Translations under genes and position numbers: made by a program
Part shown: positions 38,912-47,234 of the stretch, in pieces
How positions within the stretch are numbered: position 1 is the first letter of the stretch
How the letters are laid out: every line of letters starts with the position of its first letter
From: Paralysiella testudinis
GTDB taxonomy: Bacteria; Pseudomonadota; Gammaproteobacteria; Burkholderiales; Neisseriaceae
Direction of reading: 5' to 3'
Assembly (NCBI RefSeq): GCF_016894345.1
Contig: NZ_CP069798.1
Coordinates: 889,385-953,384, forward strand
DNA: 64,000 nucleotides
The notes under the pieces: model-generated
Databases searched by the model: none
Told to the model about the DNA's origin: nothing
Seen by the model: the letters and a program-made list of their open reading frames with translations, nothing else

Positions 38912-39814
38912 ATGTGGTTTAAACAACTCTCTATCTACCCCTTAAACAAAGCCCAACTGCCCACCTTGGAAACCTTGGCCGATAAATTGGCCGCCGCCGA
39001 ATTCGCCCCTTGCATGGGGCTGGATTGGGACAGCGTGGGCTTTGCCGCTCCGGCCTCGTTTCAGCCGCAAGAAATGGTGTTTGCGGCGCAAAACACTTGG
39101 CGCGTGGCGCTGAAAAAAGAAGAAAAAGTGCTGCCCGCCGCGGTGGTGCGCGATATTCTGGACGACAAAGTACAGGAAATCCAAAACGCCGAAGGGCGCA
39201 ATGTGGGCCGCAAAGAAAAGCAGGAGCTGAAAGATAACATCACCGACGACTTGCTGCCGCGCGCCTTCACCAAAAGCAGCCGCACCGAAGCCGTTTTTGA
39301 TACCGACCACGGCCTGCTGCTGGTGAACAACGCCAATGCCAATAAAGCCGAAGCGCTGCTCACCAAGCTGCGCGAAGCGTTGGGCGGCTTGGAAGCGCGG
39401 TTGCCGCGCACCAACCAATCCCCCGGCAGCCTGATGACCGACTGGCTGCTGCGCGGCGCGGGCGAAGGCGGCTTTGAGCTTGACAGCGATTGCGAGCTCA
39501 AAGGCTTGGGCGATGCCGCCGCCACCGTGCGCATGAGTAAGCAGGATTTAAGCGCCGAAGAAGTGATTAACCATGTGAAAAACGGTAAAATCGTGACCCA
39601 ATTGGGCTTATGCTGGCAAGAGCGCGTGCGCTTTGTGCTCACGCAAGACTTCACCCTCAAGCGCATCCAATTTTTGGATGTGTTGCAAGAAGAAGCCGCA
39701 AGCCACGGCGACGATATGGCCAGCCTGATGTTTGCCAGCCAGATATTGATGAGCGAAGCGCTGAGCACCTTGATTGCCGAGCTGGTGTTGCATTTGGGCG
39801 GCTGGGCAGAATAA
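38912..39814 (+). CDS. rdgC: Recombination-associated protein RdgC
   Basis: About 300-aa DNA-binding ring protein. In Neisseria it is linked to pilin antigenic variation and recombination; in E. coli it limits RecA. The start MWFKQLSIYPLNKAQLP and the PCMGLDWDSVGFAAP and LLPRAFTKSS segments are typical. I chose the ATG at 38912; a GTG lies one codon upstream. A CREE-like element begins on the last base of its stop codon. Confidence 0.92.
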   Translation: MWFKQLSIYPLNKAQLPTLETLADKLAAAEFAPCMGLDWDSVGFAAPASFQPQEMVFAAQNTWRVALKKEEKVLPAAVVRDILDDKVQEIQNAEGRNVGRKEKQELKDNITDDLLPRAFTKSSRTEAVFDTDHGLLLVNNANANKAEALLTKLREALGGLEARLPRTNQSPGSLMTDWLLRGAGEGGFELDSDCELKGLGDAAATVRMSKQDLSAEEVINHVKNGKIVTQLGLCWQERVRFVLTQDFTLKRIQFLDVLQEEAASHGDDMASLMFASQILMSEALSTLIAELVLHLGGWAE

Positions 39815-39917
39815 TACCAATTCTACAAAATAAGATAACAAGGCGGCGAGCTGAAGACAGTACAAGTAGTACGGCAAGGCGAGCCAACGCAGTTAGGTTA
39901 TTTTGTAGAATTGGTAT
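39814..39917. repeat. CREE-like element, 104 bp, perfect ATACCAATTCTACAAAATAA termini
   Basis: Exact 20-bp terminal inverted repeats enclose a core with AACAAGGCGGCGAGCTGAAG, ACAGTACAAGTAGTACGGC and AAGGCGAGCCAACGCAGTTA, clearly the CREE core. The element begins at the end of the rdgC stop codon. A DUS inverted pair (39921-39949) follows. Confidence 0.85.
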
Positions 39918-39974
39918 AACAGGCTGCCTGAAAAGGCTTCAGGCAGCCTAATCCACCAACACAAGGGTTAAACA

Positions 39975-40541
39975 ATGAGCATCAAATCCGATAAATGGAT
40001 TCGCCGCATGAGCGAAGCGCACGGCATGATTGAGCCCTTTGAGCCCGGGCAAATTAAAGAAGCCGACGGCAAGCGCATTATTTCCTACGGCACTTCCAGC
40101 TACGGCTACGACATCCGCTGCGCGCGCGAATTTAAAATTTTTACCAACATCAACAGCACCATTGTGGATCCGAAAAATTTCGACACCCGCAATTTTGTTA
40201 CCGTGGAAGACGACTACTGCATCATCCCGCCCAACTCATTTGCGTTGGCGCGCACCGTGGAGTATTTCCGCATCCCACGCAATGTGCTCACCGTGTGCTT
40301 GGGCAAATCCACCTATGCCCGCTGCGGCATTATTGTGAACGTAACCCCGTTTGAGCCGGAATGGGAAGGCTATGTAACGCTGGAATTTTCCAATACCACT
40401 CCGCTGCCGGCCAAAATCTACGCCAACGAAGGCGTAGCGCAAGTGCTGTTTTTTGAGAGCGACGAAGTGTGCGAAACCTCGTATAAAGACCGCGCGGGCA
40501 AATACATGGGGCAAACCGGCGTTACCTTGCCGAAAACCTGA
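39975..40541 (+). CDS. dcd: dCTP deaminase
   Basis: 188-aa enzyme that makes dUTP from dCTP, the main route to dTMP in many proteobacteria. It has [37 protein letters not shown], the catalytic Glu region [16 protein letters not shown] and ends [13 protein letters not shown]. Length is standard. Confidence 0.95.
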   Translation: MSIKSDKWIRRMSEAHGMIEPFEPGQIKEADGKRIISYGTSSYGYDIRCAREFKIFTNINSTIVDPKNFDTRNFVTVEDDYCIIPPNSFALARTVEYFRIPRNVLTVCLGKSTYARCGIIVNVTPFEPEWEGYVTLEFSNTTPLPAKIYANEGVAQVLFFESDEVCETSYKDRAGKYMGQTGVTLPKT

Positions 40542-40580
40542 TTGCGCTTGTGGCGTAATGCTAGCTTGGTGATACAACAG

Positions 40581-40601
40581 GGCCGCTGCGATGCAGCGGC
40601 C
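40581..40601 (+). terminator. Terminator of dcd
   Basis: A perfect 9-bp stem (GGCCGCTGC/GCAGCGGCC), 3-nt loop, followed by TTGCTTTT, 40 bp after dcd. Confidence 0.7.
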
Positions 40602-40689
40602 TTGCTTTTATTGTGTCTTTTATTACGTTAAATGTAGAACAAATACAAGGCTGCCTGAAACTACCCTAAATAATATGGGCTAATCTGTA

Positions 40690-41085
40690 TTATTTTGAAT
40701 GATAGGGTGCCAATACTTCATTTAAATAGACTTCTGTTAAACAAAGGTCTGCGCCGGTGTCAGTGAATTTTTGGCAGTTCCAGCGCAACCGCTGTTTGTT
40801 ACTGTCAAGATTCGGGTCGGTTGCATAGTATGCGGTTACGGCATCGGCAGTAGAGGTTGTAATCGGGAATAAGCGAGTAATCGGTTTGTCTGCCGAAAAG
40901 AAAACGGCCTGGCAGACTTCGGTTTTATCACAGGCTTTAGTAAAGGCATTGCGATAATCTGATTTGCTGGCATTAGCCGGCATTTGTATTAGTTTGGTGG
41001 TGCCTATGGTCTGGGTTTCGTTGGCGCCAGAGCAAGCGCTTAATAATAGCAGTGATGAAACAAGCAGTGCGTTGCGGTATGACAT
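40690..41085 (-). CDS. Small lipoprotein, unknown function
   Basis: 131 aa. A lipoprotein signal with lipobox LLSAC (Cys near residue 18) leads to a mature part with four Cys residues (KACDKTEVCQ, RWNCQKF, ADLCLTE) that could form two disulfides. I do not recognise the family. AAAGGA precedes the ATG. Its base composition is more AT-rich than its neighbours, which may point to a separate origin. Confidence 0.65.
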   Translation of the reverse strand: MSYRNALLVSSLLLLSACSGANETQTIGTTKLIQMPANASKSDYRNAFTKACDKTEVCQAVFFSADKPITRLFPITTSTADAVTAYYATDPNLDSNKQRLRWNCQKFTDTGADLCLTEVYLNEVLAPYHSK

Positions 41086-41119
41086 GAGCCCATCCTTTTA
41101 TTAAGCAAATTTTTCGTAG

Positions 41120-41167
41120 CAGGCGTTAAGCCTGTTTTTTTTATGCCCGCCATTTGGCGGTTTTTTT
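41120..41167 (+). terminator. Two back-to-back terminators on the plus strand
   Basis: CAGGC-GTTAA-GCCTG followed by T8, then CCGCC-ATTT-GGCGG followed by T7. Both have their T runs on the plus strand, but the adjacent gene upstream (40690-41085) is on the minus strand; the nearest plus-strand gene is dcd, which has its own terminator. Confidence 0.75.
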
Positions 41168-41266
41168 ATTGTAATGGGATAAGCAAAATGGGTGAACCTG
41201 TATATTAATCTTAACAGTGACTGGGCAATAACAATCTGACCGATTGAAATTAAAGCTGAGAAAAAT

Positions 41267-41309
41267 CTTTTATTTCTGTATTGACAGAAATAAAAGACAA
41301 GTCTATGCT
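41267..41309 (+). promoter_or_regulatory. Promoter and palindromic operator of the GbsR/MarR regulator
   Basis: TTGACA (41281-41286) and TATGCT (41304-41309) are 17 bp apart. A perfect 12-bp inverted repeat, CTTTTATTTCTG (41267-41278) and CAGAAATAAAAG (41285-41296), overlaps the -35 element. This layout suggests repression by a dimeric regulator, most simply the product of the next gene. Confidence 0.7.
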
Positions 41310-41316
41310 GGCAGGC

Positions 41317-41835
41317 ATGAAACTAAATCCCACCACCGAAAAATTTGTGCTGCACTGGGGCGAAATGGGCACCCAATGGGGCGTGAACCGCACCGTGGCG
41401 CAAATCCATGCGCTGCTCTATATTTTGGGGCGGCCGCTGAATGCCGACGAAATTGTGGAAACCTTGGGTGTGGCGCGCTCGAATGTGTCCACCAGCATTA
41501 AGGAATTGCAAAGCTGGCAATTGGTGCACACCGTGCACATCATGGGCGACCGGCGCGACCACTTCACCACCGAAGATGATGTCTGGGCCTTGTTCCGCAC
41601 CATTGTGGCCGAGCGCCAACGCCGTGAAATCGAGCCGACGGTGCGCTTTTTGCAATCCTTGATGGACAGCCCGGAATTTGCGCAAGAAAACGAAGCGGTG
41701 CGCGGGCGCATTGTGCAAACCCACGATTTTGTGAACACGCTCACCCGCTGGGCCAATGAAATGCTCAGATTGTCTACCGGCACTTTAACCAAAGTGTTGA
41801 AGCTGGGGGCAAGCATACAAAAGCTGTTGCGCTAA
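41317..41835 (+). CDS. GbsR/MarR-family transcriptional regulator
   Basis: About 172 aa. A winged helix-turn-helix (IHALLYILGRPLNADEIVETL, ARSNVSTSIKELQSWQLV, then a wing HIMGDRRDHFTTEDD) is followed by a helical dimerisation region, the GbsR-type layout. The ATG at 41305 lies inside the predicted -10, so I prefer 41317 (MKLNPTTEK); its mRNA would be nearly leaderless, since transcription should begin at about 41315-41317. It probably controls itself and the membrane/redox genes downstream. Confidence 0.8.
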   Translation: MKLNPTTEKFVLHWGEMGTQWGVNRTVAQIHALLYILGRPLNADEIVETLGVARSNVSTSIKELQSWQLVHTVHIMGDRRDHFTTEDDVWALFRTIVAERQRREIEPTVRFLQSLMDSPEFAQENEAVRGRIVQTHDFVNTLTRWANEMLRLSTGTLTKVLKLGASIQKLLR

Positions 41836-41969
41836 GTGTTGCGCAGATTGGATATTTGAATCCGATCTGCGGCGGATAAACAGGATGTGCCTGTATAGGG
41901 CAACCCAAAATCCGGCAAAATTTTTTCACGCGATATTTCTGTTTAAACTGAAATTACGGAAAATTAAAA

Positions 41970-42440
41970 ATGGAAAATACCAACCATCAACAACAGCCCA
42001 ACCCATATGCCAGTACGGTGGCGGCATTGCCTGTAAAGCCAAAAGCCGCGCAGCCTTATCCCTATGTGCGGGTGATATTGGGCTTTGCCTTGCTGGGTGG
42101 TGCCACGGGCGGGATGATATTGGCGTTGGGCTCGGCACTGCTGGATGGTATGGGTGAGGGAATAGCTGCCTGGCTGCCTGTGCTGCTGGTGTTTATGATT
42201 TATGGCGCACTGCTGGGGTTCGTGCCTGCTTTGTTGTGTGGTGTGTGGCTGGCACTGTGGCAAACCCGGCGCAATGCAGCTGGTTTGCTGCACGCCGCGC
42301 TGGCCGGCACGGTGGTGAGTGGGCTGTGTCTGTTGTTGGTGGCACCGGATATGAGCATCACCGTTTTCGGATTGCTGGGCGGGGCATCGGCGGTGTTGTT
42401 GGTCGTTTTGTTGTTGCCCGCACCCGTTGAGGCTGCCTGA
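41970..42440 (+). CDS. Four-helix membrane protein, unknown function
   Basis: 156 aa: a polar N-terminus of about 30 residues, then four membrane helices (from VILGFALLGGATGGMILALG to FGLLGGASAVLLVVLLLP). I do not recognise the family. Its last codons and stop (GAG GCT GCC TGA) are supplied by a DUS. It lies 135 bp after the regulator and 9 bp before the DoxX-like gene, so it is probably in the same operon. Confidence 0.65.
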   Translation: MENTNHQQQPNPYASTVAALPVKPKAAQPYPYVRVILGFALLGGATGGMILALGSALLDGMGEGIAAWLPVLLVFMIYGALLGFVPALLCGVWLALWQTRRNAAGLLHAALAGTVVSGLCLLLVAPDMSITVFGLLGGASAVLLVVLLLPAPVEAA

Positions 42441-42448
42441 AAGGCATC

Positions 42449-42844
42449 ATGATGCATAAACCTATTCCGCTGTATTTGTCTGCATCGCTGGGGGTGCTGT
42501 GGTTGTGGAGCGGCATGCAGCCGCTGCTCACCGCGCCGCAGCAATCGCTGGCTTTGTTGGCACAATTGGGCATGCCCACACCGGCACAATGGCCGCTGTT
42601 GCTGGCGGCCTCGGCTTGGGATGTGCTGCTGGGCGTGGCTTGTTTTAGCCGCTGGCGTGCCTATTCATGGCTGTGGGCTGTGCAACTGGCCACGGTGCTG
42701 GCCTACAGCGTGATGATAGCCGTGGGGCTGCCTGAATACTGGCTGCATCCGTTTGCGCCGCTGCTGAAAAACCTGCCGATTGCGGCGTTGATGCTGTACT
42801 TATGGCAACAAAGCCATTGTGATTTGAAAATAGGAGCCAAGTGA
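42449..42844 (+). CDS. DoxX-like membrane protein
   Basis: 131 aa with four membrane helices. The pattern LYLSASLGVLWLWSGMQPLL, WDVLLGVACF and LPIAALMLYLW resembles the DoxX-like family, often found near thiol-disulfide or NAD-dependent redox proteins. Its TGA overlaps the start of the next gene (TGATG), indicating coupled translation. Confidence 0.75.
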   Translation: MMHKPIPLYLSASLGVLWLWSGMQPLLTAPQQSLALLAQLGMPTPAQWPLLLAASAWDVLLGVACFSRWRAYSWLWAVQLATVLAYSVMIAVGLPEYWLHPFAPLLKNLPIAALMLYLWQQSHCDLKIGAK

Positions 42845-43311
42845 TGAATCTTTATTTCACCATCAAAACCCTGCATATTCTGTCGGCCACGCTGATGGTG
42901 GGCACCGGCTTTGGCAGCGCGTTTTATTTGTTTTGGGCCAACCGCAGCGGCTCGGTAGCAGCGCAGGCGGTGGTGGGGCGTTGGGTGATGAAGGCCGATT
43001 GGTGGTTTACCACCCCGGCGGTGATTTTCCAGCCGCTGTCCGGCTTGTGGCTGGCGCAGCATTTGGGCTGGCCTTTGTCGGCTACTTGGCTGTGGTTGGC
43101 GCTGGCTTTGTATGCCTTGGCCGGTGCCTGCTGGCTGCCGGTGGTGTGGCTGCAAATCCGCATGGCGCGCATGGCTGCTGCCGCCAATGCCGCCAACGGC
43201 ACATTGCCGCCGCGCTACTGGCGCTATGCTCGCGCGTGGGAATGGCTGGGCTATCCGGCGTTTTGCGCCATGGTGGCGGTGTATTTTCTGATGGTATTCA
43301 AGCCTGCTTAA
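42844..43311 (+). CDS. DUF2269-family membrane protein
   Basis: 155 aa with four or five helices. It begins LYFTIKTLHILSATLMVGTGFG, the typical DUF2269 start with a conserved His in the first helix, and has the WWFTTPAVIFQPLSG segment. The function is unknown; the conserved His residues could bind heme or another cofactor. The ATG at 42844 overlaps the previous stop. Confidence 0.78.
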   Translation: MNLYFTIKTLHILSATLMVGTGFGSAFYLFWANRSGSVAAQAVVGRWVMKADWWFTTPAVIFQPLSGLWLAQHLGWPLSATWLWLALALYALAGACWLPVVWLQIRMARMAAAANAANGTLPPRYWRYARAWEWLGYPAFCAMVAVYFLMVFKPA

Positions 43312-43322
43312 AGGAGTGTGTC

Positions 43323-43730
43323 ATGTCTGCTTATCACGTGTTTTACGATGCCCAATGCCCGATCTGCATCCGCGAAATGGCCTTGGTGCGCGAGCAAAAT
43401 GTTTCAGGCAGCCTCAATACCGTGCCGATTCAGGGCAATGAAGCGCTGCTGGCGCAATACGGTGTCAACGCCGACGCGGCAATGACCTTGCTGCATGTGG
43501 TGGCGGCAAACGGCACCATCACTAGCGGTATGCCCGCCTTGCGGATTGTCTACCGCGAATGCGGCGGCAGGCCGCTGGCACAAATCTGGAATTGGCCGCT
43601 GCTGAGCAAACTGGCCGATTGGGGCTATCCGTGGTTTGCCCGCCACCGCTACCGCTTCCCGCGCTGGCTGCTGCCGCGCCCGCAATGTGAAAGCGATGTA
43701 TGCGGCCTGCCGCCACATAAGCGCAAATAA
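43323..43730 (+). CDS. DCC-family thiol-disulfide oxidoreductase (DUF393)
   Basis: 135 aa. The N-terminal FYDAQCPICIREMAL carries the CPxC motif of the DUF393/DCC family, here CPIC, which resembles a thioredoxin-like active site. The rest contains WNWPLLSKLADWGYPWFARHR, usual for the family. AAGGAG precedes the ATG at 43323. It follows DUF2269 by 11 bp. Confidence 0.85.
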   Translation: MSAYHVFYDAQCPICIREMALVREQNVSGSLNTVPIQGNEALLAQYGVNADAAMTLLHVVAANGTITSGMPALRIVYRECGGRPLAQIWNWPLLSKLADWGYPWFARHRYRFPRWLLPRPQCESDVCGLPPHKRK

Positions 43731-43924
43731 GCGTGAGTGAACAGCTCAAGATAAACATTAACTTATCAAGGCTGCCTGAAATCTAAGCTTGGCAATAACG
43801 GATTTAATGTTTTCAGGTAGCCTTAACCTTAACACGCCGATGTGTAAGCTCAAAAAATAAAACAACAGGGCGGCATGGATGGGGTTTTACCAACATTTCA
43901 GGCAAACAAAGCAAGGAGTAAAAA

Positions 43925-44764
43925 ATGAATATCTTATTACTGGGCGGCAGCGGCTTTATCGGCAAACGCGTGGCGGCTTTATTGCGCCAGCAAGGGCATC
44001 AAGTGGCCACGCCCGGCCATCGCGAGCTGGATTTACAGCACCTGCACGAAGCACAAGCCATGCCGTTGCTGGCGGATAAAGAGGTGGTGGTGAACTGCAT
44101 CGGCGTGATGAGCCGCCATGCCGATGTTTTGGAAACCATCCACCACCACGCCCCGGCGCAATTGGCACAATGGGCGCAGGCGGCGGGCGTGCAGCGCTGG
44201 GTGCAGCTTTCGGCTTTGGGGGCGGACGCGGCGCAAACCGTGGCGTTTGTGGGCAGCAAAGGGCGCGGTGATGCCGCCTTGTGCGCCAGCGGTTTGCAGC
44301 TGGCCTTGGCGCGGCCATCGGTGGTGTATGGGCGCGGCGGTGCCAGCTGCGAGCTGTTTATCAAACTGGCACATCTGCCTGTGCTGGCCTTGCCCGGCGG
44401 CGGCCGTTTCGACTTACAGCCGGTGCATGTGGGCGATGTGGCGGCAGGCATCGTCAATATGGTGAACCACCCGCCGCCGCACGCCACGGTGGTGAACATG
44501 ACCGGCAGCCAAATCTGCACCTTGGCCGGCTATCTGAGCACCCTGCGCCAAACCCTGCACCGCAAGCCGCCGCTGCGGGTGCTGCCGATACCGCTGGCGC
44601 TCATCAAGCCAATGTTGCCGCTCACCAATATCCTCAGCAACGGCATCCTCAGCCCCGGCAGCATCGCCTTGCTGGAAGCGGGCAACTGCGCCGACAACAC
44701 CGACTTTGCCGCTCTATTGGGGCGCGCACCGCTGGCGGCGGAACAGTTTGCGGCGGTGGATTAA
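43925..44764 (+). CDS. NAD(P)-binding SDR-type protein (NDUFA9/NmrA-like)
   Basis: 279 aa. The Rossmann start ILLLGGSGFIGKRVAALLRQQ with GGSGFIG, VVVNCIGVMS and the region ARPSVVYGRGG are typical of atypical SDR proteins related to complex I subunit NDUFA9 and YbjT. The usual YxxxK catalytic pair is not obvious (GSKGRGDAAL instead). AAGGAG precedes the ATG. It ends the GbsR-headed cluster; a DUS terminator (44792-44824) follows. Confidence 0.78.
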   Translation: MNILLLGGSGFIGKRVAALLRQQGHQVATPGHRELDLQHLHEAQAMPLLADKEVVVNCIGVMSRHADVLETIHHHAPAQLAQWAQAAGVQRWVQLSALGADAAQTVAFVGSKGRGDAALCASGLQLALARPSVVYGRGGASCELFIKLAHLPVLALPGGGRFDLQPVHVGDVAAGIVNMVNHPPPHATVVNMTGSQICTLAGYLSTLRQTLHRKPPLRVLPIPLALIKPMLPLTNILSNGILSPGSIALLEAGNCADNTDFAALLGRAPLAAEQFAAVD

Positions 44765-44791
44765 ACGGGTGATGCGCCAATGCGTTCCAAT

Positions 44792-44824
44792 CAAGGCTGC
44801 CTGAAATGTATTCAGGCAGCCTTG
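44792..44824. terminator. DUS inverted-pair terminator between convergent operons
   Basis: CAAGGCTGCCTGAA pairs with TTCAGGCAGCCTTG over a 5-nt loop, followed by TGTATTTT. Confidence 0.75.
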
Positions 44825-44856
44825 TGTATTTTCGGGGCTTGGGATTTTATTGGCTT

Positions 44857-46320
44857 TCAAGCATCGGATGCCAGCCACGGATACAGGCGGTAGAAACGCC
44901 GTTGGGCAAAGTCGCGCACCGAGCGGGCAAATATCCGCATGATGCGCTGCGCACGCGGGTCGAGAGAATCGGCGGCCAATTGGGTGTCCAGCAAGCTCAG
45001 CTGTTGCAGTGCCTGTGCGTGTTGTGCGGCCATCCATTGTTGCAGCGGCGGCTGGCGCAGCCAGCTGTCCGGCGGGGTGCCGTTGGGTGGCGGGCTGAGC
45101 TGTTGCCATTGTGTTTGCGGGATATTGATGATGCCTGCGGCGATGTCTTCGCGTAAATCGCGCATCACCGAGCACCAGCCCAATACGGTGGTGAGCGCGG
45201 GTGCGGCGGCGGCGCGGCTGGGCGAGCCCAATGCGGCCAGCAGCAAATCCAGCGATAAGGCAAAGGTGGCTTGGTGTTGCGCTGCCAATGCGATGGCCGA
45301 CCACACGGCACGTGATTCGGCGCGCAAGCGGTCGGCCCGCATCACCTGCAACAGCGCGCCGACATCGGCCAGCGCATGATTGGCATTCGGCAATAAGGCG
45401 AGGCGCTGTTGGAAGTCGTGTGCCAGCAGCATCAGGTTGTGGGCGGTGTGAAAACGGCGCTGCTGCCAAGCGGCCAACAGGTCGTCGGCCACCGCAATCG
45501 GTGCGGTGCGGCTGCGGCGGTCGCCGTCCATAATGTCGTCCACCGCTTGTAAAAAGCAGTAGCCGCTCAGCAATAGCGTGCCGCGTTGTGGCCGGCGCAG
45601 GCGCTGCGTGGCAATCATCAGGCTAATCAGGGCATAGCGGCGATGGCGTCGGGCAAACGCCCATTGATTGCAGCACCACAGCCATTCTAGCCGCACCCGC
45701 TGCAATACCGCGGCTTGCTGCGCCCATGGCGGCACGATGCGCCAAGCCAGCAGCGCCAGCACCGCACCGGCGATGATGTCGAGCAGGTGGTGTTCGTGGA
45801 TTGACACGGTGCTGGCGGCCACCAGCATCATCCACAGCCAAGAGAGCAAACGCGACAGCGGGCGCAGCACGGGCTGTAAGGCCAAGGCGGCGGTAAGGGC
45901 AAACGCCACGTGCAAAGAAGGAAAATGGTTGTGGCGCATGCTCAAGGTGGTGGCCAGCTCAAACCACGGCGCTGCCCAGCCGCTAACATGGCGCGGCGGA
46001 AAAGCGGTTTCTACCGGCAGCAACACAAAAAACACACAGGCCAACAGCAATTCGGCCAGTAAAGTGGCCAGCAGCGCCCATTGCGCCGTCCAGTTGAGCT
46101 TCACCACGCACCAAAACAACAGCAAGGGCATCAGCAAATACAGCGGCGCCCATTGCGGATAAAACGGCCATGCCGCCTCGCCGGGCAGTGCAGGATGCCA
46201 GCGCCACGGTATCCAATCGCTCACGATATTGGCACCGCCGTAGAACAGCAAAAACAGCAGCGCAAACACGGCCGCCAACACCCAGCCGAAAGTGCGCTGG
46301 CAGGGCAATGCGGTGTTCAC
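44857..46320 (-). CDS. Fusion of a PAP2-type phosphatase and a squalene/phytoene synthase-like domain
   Basis: About 487 aa. Residues 1-215 form six or so membrane helices with PAP2 (Aur1/Ipt1-like) motifs: RHNHFPSLHVAFAL and SIHEHHLLDIIAGA. From about 230 on, a soluble all-helical domain resembles head-to-head prenyl synthases: first Asp-rich motif LQAVDDIMDGDRR and second VMRDLREDIAAGIINIPQ. The Asp residues that bind magnesium are kept, but the Gln and Asn usually six and three residues before RD are Gly and Ser. It starts at GTG 46320, overlapping the desaturase stop (GTGA). The predicted pair of activities, joining prenyl diphosphates and removing phosphate, is inference. Confidence 0.8.
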   Translation of the reverse strand: MNTALPCQRTFGWVLAAVFALLFLLFYGGANIVSDWIPWRWHPALPGEAAWPFYPQWAPLYLLMPLLLFWCVVKLNWTAQWALLATLLAELLLACVFFVLLPVETAFPPRHVSGWAAPWFELATTLSMRHNHFPSLHVAFALTAALALQPVLRPLSRLLSWLWMMLVAASTVSIHEHHLLDIIAGAVLALLAWRIVPPWAQQAAVLQRVRLEWLWCCNQWAFARRHRRYALISLMIATQRLRRPQRGTLLLSGYCFLQAVDDIMDGDRRSRTAPIAVADDLLAAWQQRRFHTAHNLMLLAHDFQQRLALLPNANHALADVGALLQVMRADRLRAESRAVWSAIALAAQHQATFALSLDLLLAALGSPSRAAAAPALTTVLGWCSVMRDLREDIAAGIINIPQTQWQQLSPPPNGTPPDSWLRQPPLQQWMAAQHAQALQQLSLLDTQLAADSLDPRAQRIMRIFARSVRDFAQRRFYRLYPWLASDA

Positions 46321-47234
46321 AACACGTCTTTCTGTTGGAAGGTGGGGAAGTTTTCCAGCCGCTGCGGGCCGCGCCAACACGCGCGCCACACATCAATAAA
46401 CCGCGGGCCGGGGCTGGCGTGTTGCGGCAGTGCATGCCATGGCAGTTGCGGGTATTGGTGGTGTGCCAAATGCAGGTGGTAGTTGAGAAACACTCGCCGC
46501 AGCCAGCGCGGTACGCGCAGATTCCACGCGCCGGTGCGCGCATCCAGCGGCGAGAAGGCGTGATCGGTGTATTGCAAGGAGCTCCACATCAGCGCAAAGG
46601 CCGCATAGCAGGCAGCCCAGCCGACCAGCGACAAATCAAGCAGATAAAACAATGCCGCTTGCCAAGCCACGGCAGCGTAAATTTCCAAACGGGCAGTGAT
46701 GGGCGGCAGCTGATCCAGTGCGCCGATGTAGTGGTTGGCGCTGGTTTGCACGCCGCCTTGGCGGCCAAACAGGCGCAGCAAACCTTGGCGTACCCGGCGC
46801 GGCGTAACGGCATAGAGCAGCACGCCCAGGCTGGCCACCAGCCAATACAGGCCGGTGAAAATGGCATACCACTGGGCGTATTTCAGCCAACGCACGTCTT
46901 GCGGGTGCAATACGTCGAATTGCTCAGCGGCAGAACGGTTGTGGCGGTGGTGGGTAAGGTGGAATGTTTGCTGGATGGCCAAGCCGGTGGGAAACCAGCA
47001 GGCGGCCAAGCGCCCGGCCCAGCGGTTGAGTGTCGGATTAAGCGCAAAGATGCTGTGCACGCTTTCGTGTAGCAATGAAAACAGGGTGTTGTTGGTGAGC
47101 GAAAACAGCAAGGCCGCCGCCAGCACGCCCCACCACGGCGCATGGCTGGCAGTGTAGAGCCACAGCATATTGGCCGCCGATGCGGCGACGAGCAGCAGTA
47201 AATTAAGGGCGGTGGGCGGCGTAGCAGCGTTCAT
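46317..47234 (-). CDS. Fatty-acid-desaturase-like membrane di-iron enzyme
   Basis: 305 aa with about four to six membrane helices and three His boxes: HESVHSIF, FHLTHHRHN and HLAHHQYP. These mark membrane non-heme di-iron desaturases, hydroxylases and ketolases. The spacing is closest to short fatty acid desaturases; a carotenoid hydroxylase or ketolase is possible. It overlaps both neighbours by 4 bp, so it is made together with the Rieske protein and the PAP2/prenyl-synthase fusion. Confidence 0.8.
   Translation of the reverse strand: MNAATPPTALNLLLLVAASAANMLWLYTASHAPWWGVLAAALLFSLTNNTLFSLLHESVHSIFALNPTLNRWAGRLAACWFPTGLAIQQTFHLTHHRHNRSAAEQFDVLHPQDVRWLKYAQWYAIFTGLYWLVASLGVLLYAVTPRRVRQGLLRLFGRQGGVQTSANHYIGALDQLPPITARLEIYAAVAWQAALFYLLDLSLVGWAACYAAFALMWSSLQYTDHAFSPLDARTGAWNLRVPRWLRRVFLNYHLHLAHHQYPQLPWHALPQHASPGPRFIDVWRACWRGPQRLENFPTFQQKDVL

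Noticed and set aside
46317-47234. Specific call as beta-carotene ketolase or hydroxylase
   Set aside because: The His boxes fit several di-iron membrane families and no other carotenoid genes are present.
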